In this document: positions 33,637-45,594 of the stretch, in pieces
Numbering within the stretch: position 1 is the first letter of the stretch
Layout of the letters: the number at the start of each line of letters is the position of its first letter
Source: Zantedeschia hybrid cultivar
Lineage: Eukaryota; Streptophyta; Magnoliopsida; Alismatales; Araceae
Length of the DNA stretch: 64,000 bases
Assembly: GCA_030544215.1 (NCBI GenBank)
Contig: JARZZO010000014.1
Coordinates: 36,299,734 to 36,363,733 of the forward strand
Direction of reading: 5' to 3'
Translations under genes and position numbers: made by a program
Notes under the pieces: generated by a model
Told to the model about the DNA's origin: nothing
The model's input: the letters and a program-made list of their open reading frames with translations, nothing else
Databases searched by the model: none

Positions 33637-35330
33637 ATGCTAGGTAGAAAATCTCAAAAGCCATATATTATCAAACCCATTCAAGAAATTGAGAGATACC
33701 TACATCACCAAACCAATATTCAACATCAAATGGCTAGAAATAATCAACAAATGCCTAAGCAAATGAAGGAATACTTCATTCCTCAAGATTATAATCCTTC
33801 ATCTTGTATCCAATTGCCTAATGTCCATGCTAGCCATTATGAGATCAAGCCAAGCACCATCCAAATGCTCCCATCTTTTTATGGGAATACCAATGAAGAT
33901 CCATATAAACATTTGGATGAATTCTTTGAGATTTGTTCAACCGTGAAAATTCAAGCTTTCACGGAAGATGCCCTTCGACTTACCCTATTCCCTTTCTCAC
34001 TTAAGGACAAAACCAAATATTGGCTTAGAACGATAGGGAAGCCCATTAGGATTTGGCCCGAAATGCAACAAGAATTCCTGAAAAAATTCTATCCTATTGG
34101 GAGAACAAATACAATGAGAAGGGTTATAACTGGATTCTCACAATTACTAGGAGAACAAATCCATGAATCTTGGGAACAATTGAAGGAATTGTTGAAAAAA
34201 TGTCCACACCATGGATTGTCTAGATGGCAAATTGTGCAGGCATTTTATGAAGGTTTGGATGCACAATATAGGCAAATGGTGGATGCATCTTGTGGAGGAG
34301 CATTCATGAGTAAAAGTGAGGAAGAAGCATATGATCTGTTTGAAATGTTAAGTGAAAATTCAATAAATCATGCCTCACTTTTATCATATGAAAGATCTGT
34401 GGGAACATCCAAATGGACTGAAATCTATGAAATAAGAAATAGAAGAGAATTTGAACCTAAGATGGATATCAATGCCTTGGCCCAAAAGTTGGATAAGGTG
34501 GACCTTCTGGCCCAACAAATGAGCAAAATGGATCTGATGGCCCAAAAGCTAGACCAAGTCCTAGCTTCGAATAACCAAGGATCTAATATCCATGCACAAT
34601 CAAGACCTTACTCAGAATTTTCTCCATCTTATCAAGAAGCTTGTAATCTTTGTGCCAGCCCAACTCACCATGTCAGTGAGTGTCCTACGGCGGCCCAATT
34701 GCCACCGTTCATCCAAGAACAAGTCCAAGCAGCCCAGGGTTATTCAAAGCCCAATCATGATCAATATTCTAACACCTACAACCCTGGCTGGAAGAATCAT
34801 CCTAATTTTTCATAGAAATCTCAACAAGTCCAAGCTCCAAACCTACAAGCACAAAACTTTCAGAACAGGGCCCATCAACAGAATTACTATCCAAATCAAT
34901 TTTTCAATAAAAGCCAACCTATCCAATCTCAAGCTCAAGCTCCTTACTTTCAGCCCAATAACAATCAGAATATGTTCTTTCAACCTCCATATCAAATCCC
35001 ACAACATCAGCCATCAAATCAAAATGATGACAAATTCAATATGCTGCAACAATTACTTATGAATCAGCAACAACAACAGCAACAATTGGTCATCTCTCAA
35101 CAACAATCCATTTCGAAATTAGAAGCCCAATTGGGTCAAATGGCTGATACAACCATGAGGAGGGAAGTGGGCCCATTACCAAGTGAACCCATTGCAAACC
35201 CGCGAAACTATCCTCCGGATTTCCAACATCAACCAATCCTACCTAATCCTCAAGCCCAACCTCAAATGGGCTCAAATCCACCAAGAGGCCCACAGTTAGA
35301 AAATGCGAAAGCAATTTTGGCTTTATGAAG
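33637..35330 (+). pseudogene. B gag
   Basis: Starts MLGRKSQKPYIIKP. The retrotransposon gag core (YKHLDEFFEICSTVKI through KYWLRTIGKPI) lies at residues of about 85-200, and a CCHC zinc knuckle C-X2-C-X4-H-X4-C (CNLCASPTHHVSEC) lies near 34650-34690. A Gln/Asn-rich linker follows. The frame is closed by TAG at 34813-34815 (a Trp in the paralogue) and TGA at 35326-35328 (an Arg in the paralogue), but stays in register to 35742. It forms the virus-like particle in active relatives. Confidence 0.9.
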
Positions 35331-36293
35331 TGGTAAAGTCTTGCCGGATCCTTACCCAAACCAAGGATCTAGTCAGCCCAATCCTGAACAGAATGAAGAA
35401 GAAAGGGAAGAGGAAGATGAAGATGTGAATGAACAACCCAACATCAGTCAAGGAAAAGAAAAAATAGAGGAATGTCCTGAGAATTATAAACCAAAAATCC
35501 CTTTTCCACAAGCTTTAGATAATGGCAAAGAGAAAAGAAAGCATCAAATCCAAGCAAAAAATGAACAGTTAATGGACTTATTTAAACAAGTCCACATTAA
35601 CATACCATTGGTAGATGCAATCCAAAATGTACCGGCCTATGCCAAATTTTTGAAAGAACTTTGCACTCATAAGAGAGAGCCTAATGCAAATCCTAAGAAG
35701 GTTTTTTTGTCGGAAGAAGTGAGTGCCATTTTGCTCAACTAATTGCCTAAAAGGATGAAAGATCCTGGAGCTCCACTTATCTCTTGTATTATTGAAGGAA
35801 CTACCTTTGATAAGGCACTATTGGACCTTGGAGCAAGTGTGAACCTATTGCCCACCTCAGTTTCTGAAAAATTTGGATAGGAGAATTGAAACCAACTCCT
35901 GTGATCCTACAATTGGCCGATAGATCTCTTAGGACACCGAAAGGAATGGTGGAAGATGTCATTGTCAGGATTGATACTTGCTACTTCCCAGTTGATTTTG
36001 TCATCCTTGACATGGAGCCCGTTCAGCATCTGAGAAATAGCCCAATCATATTGGGCCAACCTTTTCTGGCTACTACAAATGCCATCATTAACTGCAAATT
36101 TGGGTTAATGGACATCTCATTTGGGAATTACAAATTATCCCTCAATATTTTCAAAGCTTCTGGCCATATGCAGGTTGGGGAAGATTGCTTTGCAATTGAT
36201 GTGATTGATAACATTTTAGAAACATCCCCTTTAGTCCAATTTGAAGAAGAAGAGGAGTTAATGGCCATATCAGATTTGAATAAGAAGACCTGA
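35331..36293 (+). pseudogene. B protease region
   Basis: An acidic Glu-rich linker (35341-35480) leads to LVDAIQNVPAYAKFLKELC and the protease active site LLDLGASVNLLP near 35820-35860. ILGQPFLAT follows in a shifted frame. Lesions are TAA at 35740-35742 (a Gln in A), a one-base loss near 35873 and TGA near 36291. The D-L-G-A-S motif is the Athila form of the retropepsin site. Confidence 0.85.
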
Positions 36294-36382
36294 CAGCCCA
36301 ATACGGTTGAGCCTCTACCTGAACTCAATCTAGAACCTACTCCTCCATCTCTCCAGTTCCTCCTCAGTTAGAACTCAAACCT

Positions 36383-37856
36383 TTGCCGGAATCTCTCAAA
36401 TATGTTTTTTTGGGCTCATCCGAGACTCTACCTGTGATCATAGCTACGGATCTTAACCCTACCCAAGAAGAACAACTCATTGAAGTTCTTCGAACTCATA
36501 AAGAAGCCATAGGGTGGTCAGTAGCTGATTTGAAAGGAATAAGCCCAACTACATGCATGCATCATATTTATCTTGAAGATAATGCAAAACCAAGTAGAGA
36601 GATGCAAAGGAAATTAAATCTTATTATGATGGATGTGGTTAAGAAAGAAGTGGTGAAATGACTAGATGCAGGTATCATATACCTAATATTTGATAGCAAG
36701 TGGGTAAGCCCAACCCAAGTAGTGCCAAAGAAGTCAGGCTTAACAGTGGTAACAAATAAAAAAGGTGAAGAAATGCCTACTAGGCTAACCACGGGGTGGA
36801 GAGTTTGTATTGATTACAGAAAATTGAATGCAATGACAAAGAAAGATAATTTCCCACTCCCGTTTATTGATCGGATTTTGGAAAAGCTAGCGGGTCAGAA
36901 ATATTTCTGTTTCTTAAATGGGTATTCAGGATATAATCAAGTGGCTATCTACCCAGAAGATCAAGAGAAAACCACATTTACATGCCCATTTGGCACATTT
37001 GCATTCCGGAGAATGCCATTTGGACTATGTAATGCACCAGCAACTTTCCAAAGGTGCATGTTGGCCATCTTTTCAGATATGGTGGGAGAATTTCTCGAAG
37101 TATCCACGGATAATTTTTCAATGGGGATTCATTTGAGATTTGTCTGGGGAATTTGAAAAATGTACTGGGAAGATGCATAGAGACTAATTTGGTTCTAAGT
37201 TGGGAAAAGAGCCATTTCATGGTTAAAGAGGGCATAGTTTTGGGCCATATAGTGTCTGGAAGAGGTATCGAAGTGGATAAAGCTAAGGTTAGCCTAATCG
37301 CCAATCTTCCTCCACCCACTTCGGTAAAGCAAATTCGATCATTCTTGGGCCATGCCGGCTTCTACCGCCGGTTTATTCAAAATTTCTCTCAAATTGCTCG
37401 ACCATTAACCCTTCTCTTAACCAAAGATGTCTCATTCCATATTGATGAAAAATGTTTGGAAGCATTTAAATCTTTAAAAGAGGCTCTGACCAAAGCTCCC
37501 ATTCTCCAATCGCCTGATTGGTCTTTGCCTTTTGAGATAATGTGCGATGCTTCTGATTATGCTATGGGGGCAGTACTGGGACAAAGAATCAATAAAAAGC
37601 CCGTGGTGATTTATTATGCAAGTCATACACTTGCAGATGCTCAGATGAACTATACCACCACAGAAAAAGAATGGTTAGCTATTGTTTTTGCTCTGGAGAA
37701 ATTTCGATCTTACCTTTTGGGGGCAAAAGTGATTATTTATTCTGATCACTCGGCATTGAAATATTTGTTGACAAAGAAAGATGCCAAACCAAGATTAATT
37801 AGGTGGATCCTACTCCTCCAAGAATTTGGTTTAGAGATTCGGGACAAAAAGGGATC
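36383..37856 (+). pseudogene. B reverse transcriptase and RNase H, catalytic residues lost
   Basis: RT is recognisable from YVFLGSSETLP through MPFGLCNAPATFQRC. Motif A reads FLNGYSGY where A and C have FLDGYSGY (Asp to Asn), and the catalytic box reads STDNF where A and C have FMDDF. A TGA replaces a Trp codon at 36658-36660, and a base is missing near 37125-37150. RNase H at 37500-37856 has EIMCDASDYAMGAVL and YTTTEKEWLAIVFALEKF. The gene is cut by D immediately after EIRDKKG. Confidence 0.9.
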
Positions 37857-39668
37857 TGATCGTTCCAAATTGTGTGTCGTTAACCACTCATAAGAACGTT
37901 CAATCTAAATTAGATTTTGAAAATTAATAATGGTGAGTCCGAGTCGATCCACAGGGAGTTAAATTTCTAACTTTGAAAATCTTGTGATTCTTAGTTATCT
38001 AAAAATAGGCGAGAATTTGAGTGAACTAATTACTTATTTAAACTAGAACTCAATTAACTAATGTTACCTAAAAATATAATTACGTAAATTAAACAAATTC
38101 CTCCCTCTTTTTTTTTTCTTTTTTAGAAATTAACTACAACCACAACTGGAGAATAGGCACAACTAGGAAATTATAACAAAAAAAAACACTATTGTTTAAT
38201 TGTGTAAACCATTAATCATCATGAATCAAATATCAATAACTAACCCTAATTAAATAACCAATAACTAATAAAACATTATTAAACATCAAATAACCAATCA
38301 CTAACCCTAATTAAATAAACTAATACTGTATTAGTGGGGAAAGAGTAAACAAAACAACAACAACTGTGGGATCTTTGTGGGAGCTAGCGCAGTAGACCGC
38401 TGGAGAGGAGGCTTGCTTGCTGGTTCCGGGTGTGTGCAGTGCAGGAGGTGTTTGGTGGGGCGGCTAGCAGCTTCAGGTGCAGTGTGGAGGCTCACAGCTG
38501 GCTACGTGCATGGGCAACGCTTGGGAGCTGCAGCATGCACTGGGGTGCGACGCGTGGAGTTTTCACCGGGCGTGCAAGGGCGGCGCGTGCAGGAGGTGCT
38601 TCAGCCCGGGTGTGCGGTGGAGCTTGCCGGCATACAGGCGTGCACACATGCATGTGGAGGGTAGGAGGGGGCCGGCTTCAAGCACTGGAGGTGCTTCAGG
38701 CCAGGTGCGCGTGGGAGCCTGCAGTACGGGGTGAAGCGCGTGGATGTGCAGCGCGTGGCAGTGCTGGGTGCACTGCTGTCCGCTGGTGCGAGGAGGCCGG
38801 CTTCACCGGGCGTGCATGAACGCGCGTGGAGCTGCTGGAGAACCGAGAGAGGGTAGAACAGAGAGGGAGAAAGAGAGACTGAGAAATAGAAACTGGAGAG
38901 AGAGGGAGTTTACGGGAGAGAAGGAGGAAGAGAAACCGAGAGAGAGAGACGTGTGGGAGAGGAGAGAACAGAGGAGGGAGGAACCGAGAAAGAGAGGCTG
39001 CGGGGAGGAGGAGAAAATGGTGAGGAAGAAGGAATAGAAAACTGAGAGAGAGAAGGAGAGTGCGTGGGAGAGGATGGAAAAGGAGAAGGAGTCGGCTGCG
39101 GTTGGGAAACTGGAGAGAAAGAAGGAATCAGAGAGTCCCGTCTTGGGTACGTGGGGGTCTTTTTAAAGAGAAGGGAAGGAAGATGTTTTTAAAAAAAAGA
39201 AAGTGGGCTTTAGGAAGGCGGCTGGCCCTTATTGGGTTCTTCTTTGCCATGGAATTAGGGCAACACTAGGGCCTCAAATGACGTTTTTACCCCTGCTTTA
39301 AGCTTTTGGACAAAATGAAGTCGAATTTATCGAAATTCGAACACTAGACCTCCCCCAAATTTTTGAAAACTCCACCAACTGCACTGCGTCATCGGCATGT
39401 CGTGTTCACATAGAATAAATATAAATTAGCATATTATCATTAAAAAATTATTATATTTATTTATTTCGTCTCGATTTTGTCGAAAAACCGCAAATGCACT
39501 ATACTCCATTAATCACATGAAATGACGATGTTTTTAAGTCAGAATTTGACGAAATTGGTACCGTTGGACTTGGTACGCAATTACCTATCATTTCATGCTA
39601 TTTTACAGGTAAAAATGTGAGTATGATGCATATGATTGCCCTTAAATGATCAATTTAACACTTTATCA
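37857..39668 (-). repeat. D 3' LTR
   Basis: It is 1,812 bp and related to, but clearly diverged from, the C LTRs (TGATCGTT...TTTATCA on the plus strand). It contains a GA-rich stretch at about 38840-39180 and tRNA-like boxes at 39331-39391 (box B-like ATTCGAACACTAGACC and box A-like sequence on the minus strand). Confidence 0.9.
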
Positions 39669-40864
39669 CACCCCCTAACTTACTCATTGCTAGTCCCTTA
39701 GCAATGCAAATAAGGAAAAGTTAGGACAGACAATGAATTAACATGCTTCATTTGTAGTATCTATCACAAACAATTTAAGTGGTAGCCGATTGGTTAAGCT
39801 AAAGTTTTTATATCCCACAATATTTTGATTTACGACAAGTGATTGTGCATGAAAATTGACACGCTTAGAACTCGTTTCCGACCTTTCTGGTATATTCTTG
39901 CCTTTACTACCCTTTAGATAAGACTACCTGGGGAGGAGAAGAGAATAAAAGATTTCCCGATCAGTCAGCGATGACCGTTTTTCAGTTCCCGTCCCAACTC
40001 AGCACTTTTTACGACTTGGTCATGTTTCTGGTACGATGGACTTTTTAGCGTGGCTTTTTCATTTCATTGTACTTTTGCTTTTGAGAGTGCGTACTTTTTG
40101 CCACTCTCTTTGAATTGCCTGAGAGGAGGTGCGTACTTTTTGCCACCTACCTTCCTTTAGCTCTTTTAACGCCTTCTATTGCCTTTAGTGTTTTCAGCTG
40201 TCCATTTTAAATGACCACCTCTTTTTAGAGTGTTGAGTGGGACAATCCCTTATTACGAATCCTACACATTCCTTTCGTTCAACCTAAAAAGAAGAATTAG
40301 AATAAGTAGTCTTATCCTTAAGGTTAATTCTACCAATTCTATACTTTTAAGATCTTTCATTTATTCTAAGTTCCCGTGTGTGTGTGAAAATTATCCTGCC
40401 GTGGATTTTTGTGAAGTGGGATATTTAAACTTTGAAGGCTCTTTAACCAATGTGACTAACAAAAACTGATTTGTTTAAAATTTACTTAATGAAACATGAT
40501 TTTCATACAATTTTCATAGGATGTGAAAATAAGTTTTTGAAAGAAAATTTAAAGTTTTAACCATTTTTCAGTGAAAGATATTAGTTTTTTTCAAAAGATC
40601 TTCAATAAATGCATATTAAATTGATTGTCACACCCCCCAACTTGATTGACATTGTCCTCAATGGCATAAAAGATATGAAAAACATGTCAGCCAGAAGAGA
40701 ATTGTGAAGGAGAGAAACAACCTATAATGAAGAGGATGCGACATACCCAGGGCGACTGCTGCTCAGGGACCTAAAAGGAAAAGAAACACAAAAACTGAAG
40801 TAAAATATTGGGTTGCCTCCCAACAAGCACTAAGTTTATCGTCTTCAGCCAGACGGTAGTTCAG
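39669..40864 (-). other. D 3' UTR with PPT and twin hairpins
   Basis: The sense polypurine tract AGGGGGTG directly abuts the 3' LTR (plus 39669-39676). Two hairpins with an identical 12-nt loop lie at 40083-40108 (7-bp stem GAGAGTG/CACTCTC) and 40127-40148 (5-bp stem AGGTG/CACCT). There is no env-like reading frame. Confidence 0.8.
40083..40148 (-). other. Twin stem-loops with shared loop, D copy
   Basis: Plus-strand loop CGTACTTTTTGC (sense GCAAAAAGTACG) in both. Stems differ completely between the two but pair perfectly in each. Confidence 0.85.
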
Positions 40865-41553
40865 TTATCGTGGATCACTCAGTTCTATGGATTCAGGTGA
40901 TGCATTTTGAAGATTTTCAATGAACGGTTTCAACTGTTGACCATTAACGGTGAAAGTGTTCCCATTCTTGGGATTCAGAATTTTAACGACTCCGTGATCG
41001 AAGGTTTTAACGACCACGAAGAGTCCATCCCATCTGGATTTCAGTTTTCCTGGAAATAAGCGGAGCCTAGAGTTAAATAGCGAAACTTTCTGATTTGGAA
41101 GAAAGGATTTTCTCACAATATGTTTATCATGAAAAGCTTAAGTTTTGGCTTTATAAATCTTTGAATTTTCATAGGCCTCGTTGCGCAACTCTTCTAGCTC
41201 ACTCAGTTGTAAGGTTCGGTGGGAACCAGCTTGGGCTAGGTCCAGATTGACTTGTTTGATGGCCCAATAAGCCCTATGTTCCAATTCCACCGGAAGGTGG
41301 CATGCTTTTCCAAAAACCAGGCGATAAGGAGACATGCCAATAGTAGTGTTGTAAGCAGTCCGATAGGCCCATAAGGCATCATCCAATCTTTCAGACCAAT
41401 CTTTTCTATCGGGCCTAACGGACTTTTGCAGAATATTCTTAATCTCTCTATTGGAAACTTCCACTTGGCCACTGGTTTGGGGATGATAAGGGGTAGCTAC
41501 TTTGTGATTAATCTCATATTTCTTAAGCAAAGCCCGAAACTGGTAATTCGTGA
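40865..41553 (-). pseudogene. D integrase C-terminal part
   Basis: It encodes KYEINHKVATPYHPQTSGQ, a run of integrase core with DALWAYRTAYNTTIGMSPY, then, after a TAA at 41135-41137, the C-terminal LFPGKLKSRWDGLF segment that ends the polyprotein. Relative to C (45595-46283) I count only two base differences across about 700 bases. At 41540-41542 D keeps CAG where C has TAG. Confidence 0.9.
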
Positions 41554-41755
41554 AGTGCGTTTGTTTCCTGGGAAATTGAAATCAAGATGGGATGGGCCAT
41601 TCTTGGTAATTAAAGCTTTTGACCATGGTGCGGTCAAGATCATGGATCCAAAAAACGGACAGACATTTACTGTTAATGGGCAACGCTTAAAACCTTACAT
41701 TGAAAACCTTTAAAATTGTCCATTAGAATCCATGCAGCTAAGTGATCTACAATAA
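41554..41755 (+). pseudogene. B integrase C-terminal end
   Basis: B resumes with FPGKLKSRWDGPFLVIKAFDHG, homologous to the C-terminal segments of C and D but in plus orientation and clearly more diverged. A TAA lies at 41711-41713, and the natural end is TAA at 41753-41755. Confidence 0.85.
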
Positions 41756-42649
41756 ACATGCTTTCGTCTGGCTGAAGACATTAAACTTAGAGCTTATTGG
41801 GAGGCAACCCAACTTTCTCATTTCTATTCTAATTTTTTTCTTTCCTTTTTAGGAGACTGAGATCATAGACATTGGTGAACATGGAGAAGCCCCCTCATAC
41901 CTTAGGTTGTACCTTTCCACATTATGAATTTCATATTAATAATTCTTTCTATTACTACGCCATTGAAGACAATGTCCTTCAAGTTGGGGAGAGAATCATA
42001 GTGCATATTGAAAAAAAAAAAATTATATATTTTTTTTTCACACAAAATTTTCAAAAAAATTGCTTTATTTTCACACTCCAATAGAAATTATTATCTATCA
42101 TGCTTCATCTAAGGAGTCTTAATCAATATTGAGCTAGGAAATTGAGTAAAAGTTTGAATTAACCCCCCTCTCCACAAAGAGTCACGACGGGATGATTTTC
42201 ACACACACACACGGTAACTTGGAAAGAGTGGAAGATCCTGAAAGTGTAGAGTTGCTGGAGTTGACCCGAAGTGTAGAATTACCCATTCTGTTTTTATTTT
42301 TAGATCAAACGAACATAAAGTTAGGATTCGTAATAGGAGATCAAATCACTTAACACTTTAAGGAGGCGGTCACTTTGAAAAAGGACATTCAGAAGCGTGA
42401 AAATCAAATAAATATGCTTCAAAAGAGTCAAAGGAAGGACGGTGGCAAAAAGTACGCACCTCCCCTCAGACAAAAATAAAGAGGGTGGCAAAAAGTACGC
42501 ACTCTCAAAGCACAAAACAATCGTGCTTAAGTCCTTCACAACAAAATAAGACCAAATCTTAAAAAGTTTTAAGTCGGGGCGAAAACCGAAAAGCGAACTT
42601 AGCCAACTAATCCGGAGATCTCTTTTTCTTTTTTTCTCACTTGGGTAGT
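41756..42649 (+). other. B 3' UTR, left part, with twin hairpins
   Basis: Non-coding. Twin stem-loops lie at 42441-42460 (GGTG/CACC) and 42481-42506 (GAGGGTG/CACTCTC, one G-U pair), both with sense loop GCAAAAAGTACG. The last five bases, GTAGT (42645-42649), are the target duplication of C. Confidence 0.8.
42441..42506 (+). other. Twin stem-loops with shared loop, B copy
   Basis: The loop is the same 12 nt as in C and D, although B is a diverged element in the opposite orientation. Confidence 0.82.
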
Positions 42650-44405
42650 TGATCGTTTCGAATTGTGTGTCGTTAAACACTTTTGAAAACGTCAATCAAC
42701 ATTAATCCAAACTCAATTATTTTTTACAAATAGTATGGTGAGCATGGGTCGAATCCTCAGGGAAGTAAATTCTTAACTTTAAAAACTTTGGATTTTTGGC
42801 TATTTAAAAGAGGATTGATTGTTTGAATTAACTAATTAATCGCCTATCTAACCAACAAATCAATTAGTCAAAGTTATTAAAATTAAAATCTAACTAATTA
42901 AGCAACTTTGGAGAAAACAAACAAATCCTTGGTAGAATCTGAAAGGGGGAACATCTCAATAAAAAAAAAACATTAATATTTAACAAAATTCCATCAATAA
43001 GCTCAAAGAAAAAATAAATTACAGAATTTTCTACTTTAATATCCTAAGCAATCACTAAACCTAAGCAAATAACTATCTAATAACAAGAATAATAATAAAA
43101 AAAATATAAAGAACAATGCAGCGAGCAAGGGCTCGGAGGAGGCTTCTGCGTGTAGGGTGGTGTAGTGGACCGCGGGGGGTGCATGGCAGGCGCGGAGTGC
43201 AGAGGCGTGCTGGACCAGGCACTGGCGGCTGGCTGAGCGGCGACGGAAGCTGGCGCGAACGCTGGCGAGTTGCCGCGTGGCGGGCAATTCCCGCTCACCG
43301 GAGCGAGCATCGAGGGCGAGGCAGGCGGCCGACGCGTGGCTCGGCTGGGCGGCCGAGGCGCGAATTCGCGCTGGGCACGGGCGACGATGCCCGGCCCGAC
43401 GAATCATGCGGTGCTGCCGCGTGGCGAGGGAGGCGGCGGCTCACAGGGCGGTGCTGACGCGTGGCGATGGCAAGGCCCCCGGTGCAGCCAAGTGGGAGGC
43501 ACGGGCAACGAGGGGGTCTTCTGCGAATCCACTCCGCCCGCAGCGTGTCCTGGCGGGGCCCGATGCGGCGGCTGGCGAGAGAGAGAGAGAAGAGAGAGAC
43601 AGAGCGAGAGGGAAAAAGGTGGAGAGAGGGAGGACGAGTGAGGAAGAAAGGGAGAAAAAGTTAGGGAGAGATAGAGAGGTGGAGTGCGTGACAGACAGAG
43701 AGAGAGGGAGAGAGAGAAATTGAGAGAGAACGTGGGGGAGAGAAAAAGTGGAGAGAGAGCAGAGGGAAAAGGTGAGGAAGGAGGGGAGGGGGTTCTGACA
43801 GAGAGAGGGTAAACAGAGAGAGAGAGAGAAAGAGACTGCGAGAGAGAGAAGGAGAGAAAAATTAAGTAAGTATCCCCCCTAGAAAGAAAGAGGAGGTCTT
43901 CTTAAAAGAGGAGGATCTTTTCAAAAAGAGGAAAGGAGGGAAATGGAGGTGGCGGCTGCTCTTCTTGATTTCTTTGGGCAAGAATTAGGGCAACGCTAAT
44001 CTGAGAAGTAAATGACCAGTTCGCCGCTGCTTTAGCCTTTTAGCCAAAATGAAGTCGAATTTTGTTGAGATTCGAACACTGGACCTCCCATAAATTTCCA
44101 GAAACTCCACCAACTACATTGCATCATCAGCATGTCCTGTTCTCATAGAATAAATGTAAATTAGCATATTGTCATAAAAATCATTACATTTATTTATTTA
44201 TTTCATCTCGATTTTGTTGAAAAATCGCAAATGCGCTATACTCCATTAATCACATGAAATGACAATGTTTTTAAGTCGGAATTTGACGAAATTGATACCG
44301 TTGGAATTGGTATGAAATTATCTATGATTTCATGCTATTTTACAGATAAAAACGTACGTGTGATGCAAAAGATTGCCCTTAAATGATCAATTTAACAACT
44401 TATCA
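42650..44405 (-). repeat. C 3' LTR
   Basis: Pairs with 52132-53886. It includes a GC-rich segment (43110-43570), a GA-rich stretch (43570-43860) and tRNA-like boxes on the minus strand (box B-like 44067-44085, box A-like 44105-44126). Confidence 0.95.
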
Positions 44406-45594
44406 CACCCCCCTTGCTAGTCCCTTAACAATGCAAATAAGGGAAACATTAGGACAAACAATGAATTATCAAACTTCATTTGTAGTTATCTATCACAAAT
44501 AATTTAAGCGGTAGCCGATTGGTTAAGCTAAAGTTTTCATATCCCACAATATTTTGATCCGCGACAGGTGATTGTGCATGCAAATTGGCACGCTTAGAAT
44601 TCTTTTCTGACCTTTCTGTTATATTCTTGCCTTTACTAACCCTCTAGATAAGACTACCTGGGGAAGAGAAGAGAATAAAGGATTTCCCGATCAGTCAGCG
44701 AGGACCGTTTTTCAGCTCCCACCCCGACTCAGCACTTTTCACGACTTGGCCATATTTCTAGTATGATGGACTTTTTAGCGCGGATTTTTTTTCATTTATT
44801 TGCGCAATTGCCTTTGAGAGTGCTTACTTTTTGTTACTCTCATTACTTTGCTTGAGGGGAGGTGCGTACTTTTTGCCACCTACCTTCCTTTAGCTCTTTT
44901 AACACCTTCTATTGCCTTTAGTATTTACAGCTATCCATTTTAACTGACCGCCTCTTTAGAGTGCTGAGTGGGACAGTCCCCTATTACGAATCATAACATT
45001 CTTTTCGTTCAACCCGAAAAGAAAAATTGGAATAAGTAGTTCTATCCTTGAGGCTAATTCTAGCAATTCTATACTTTTAAGATCTTTCATTTATTCTAAA
45101 TTGCCGTGTGTGTGTGAAAGTTATCCTGCCGTGGATTTTTGTGAAGTGGGATATTTTAAACTTTGAAGGCTCTTTAACCAATGTGACTAACAAAAAAAAC
45201 TGATTTGTTTAAGATTTACTTAAAGAAACCTGATTTCATGTAATTTTCATAGGATGTGAAAAGGGGTTTTTTTTTTTTTTTAAAGAAATTTTAAAATTTT
45301 GACCATTTTTTCCAGTGACAGATATAAGTTTTCTTCAAAAGTTTTTCAAATAAATGCATATCAAATTGATTCCCCAACTTGATTGACATTGTCCTCAATG
45401 GCATAAAAGATATGAAAAACATGCCAGCCATAAGAGAATTGTAAAGGAGAGAAACAACCTGTGATGAAGAGGATGCGACTTACCAAAGGCGACTGCTACT
45501 CAGGGACCTAAAAATGAAAAGAAATACAAAAAAAATATTGGGTTGCCTCCCGACAAGTGCTAAGTTTATCGTCTTCAGCCAGACTGTAGTTCAG
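44406..45594 (-). other. C 3' UTR with PPT and twin hairpins
   Basis: The sense tract GGGGGGTG lies against the LTR (plus 44406-44413). Stem-loops lie at 44816-44841 (GAGAGTG/TACTCTC, loop with two changes) and 44860-44881 (AGGTG/CACCT, loop unchanged). There is no open frame of note. Confidence 0.82.
44816..44881 (-). other. Twin stem-loops with shared loop, C copy
   Basis: The first loop reads CTTACTTTTTGT and the second CGTACTTTTTGC on the plus strand. Confidence 0.82.

Larger units (their letters stand above)
37857..41553 (-). mobile_element. D: truncated Athila element (3' LTR, 3' UTR, end of integrase)
   Basis: Only the 3' part of a minus-strand Athila remains: 3' LTR 37857-39668, 3' UTR and the last part of integrase, which ends abruptly at 41553 where B sequence resumes in opposite orientation. 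The missing parts (D's 5' LTR through integrase core, and B's integrase core) suggest one deletion that joined D to B after insertion. No second target-duplication copy can be found. Confidence 0.85.

Noticed and set aside
38377..39269. Coding potential of the D LTR (several Cys/Gly/Arg-rich frames)
   Set aside because: Located inside an LTR, overlapping in three frames, with composition-driven residues and no domain.
43036..43723. Open frames in the GC-rich segment of the C LTRs
   Set aside because: Frames occur on both strands at once, differ in length between the two LTRs and have no recognisable domain.
44406..45594. env-like gene between pol and the 3' LTR of C
   Set aside because: No open frame or transmembrane-like protein. 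The region is non-coding with hairpins.
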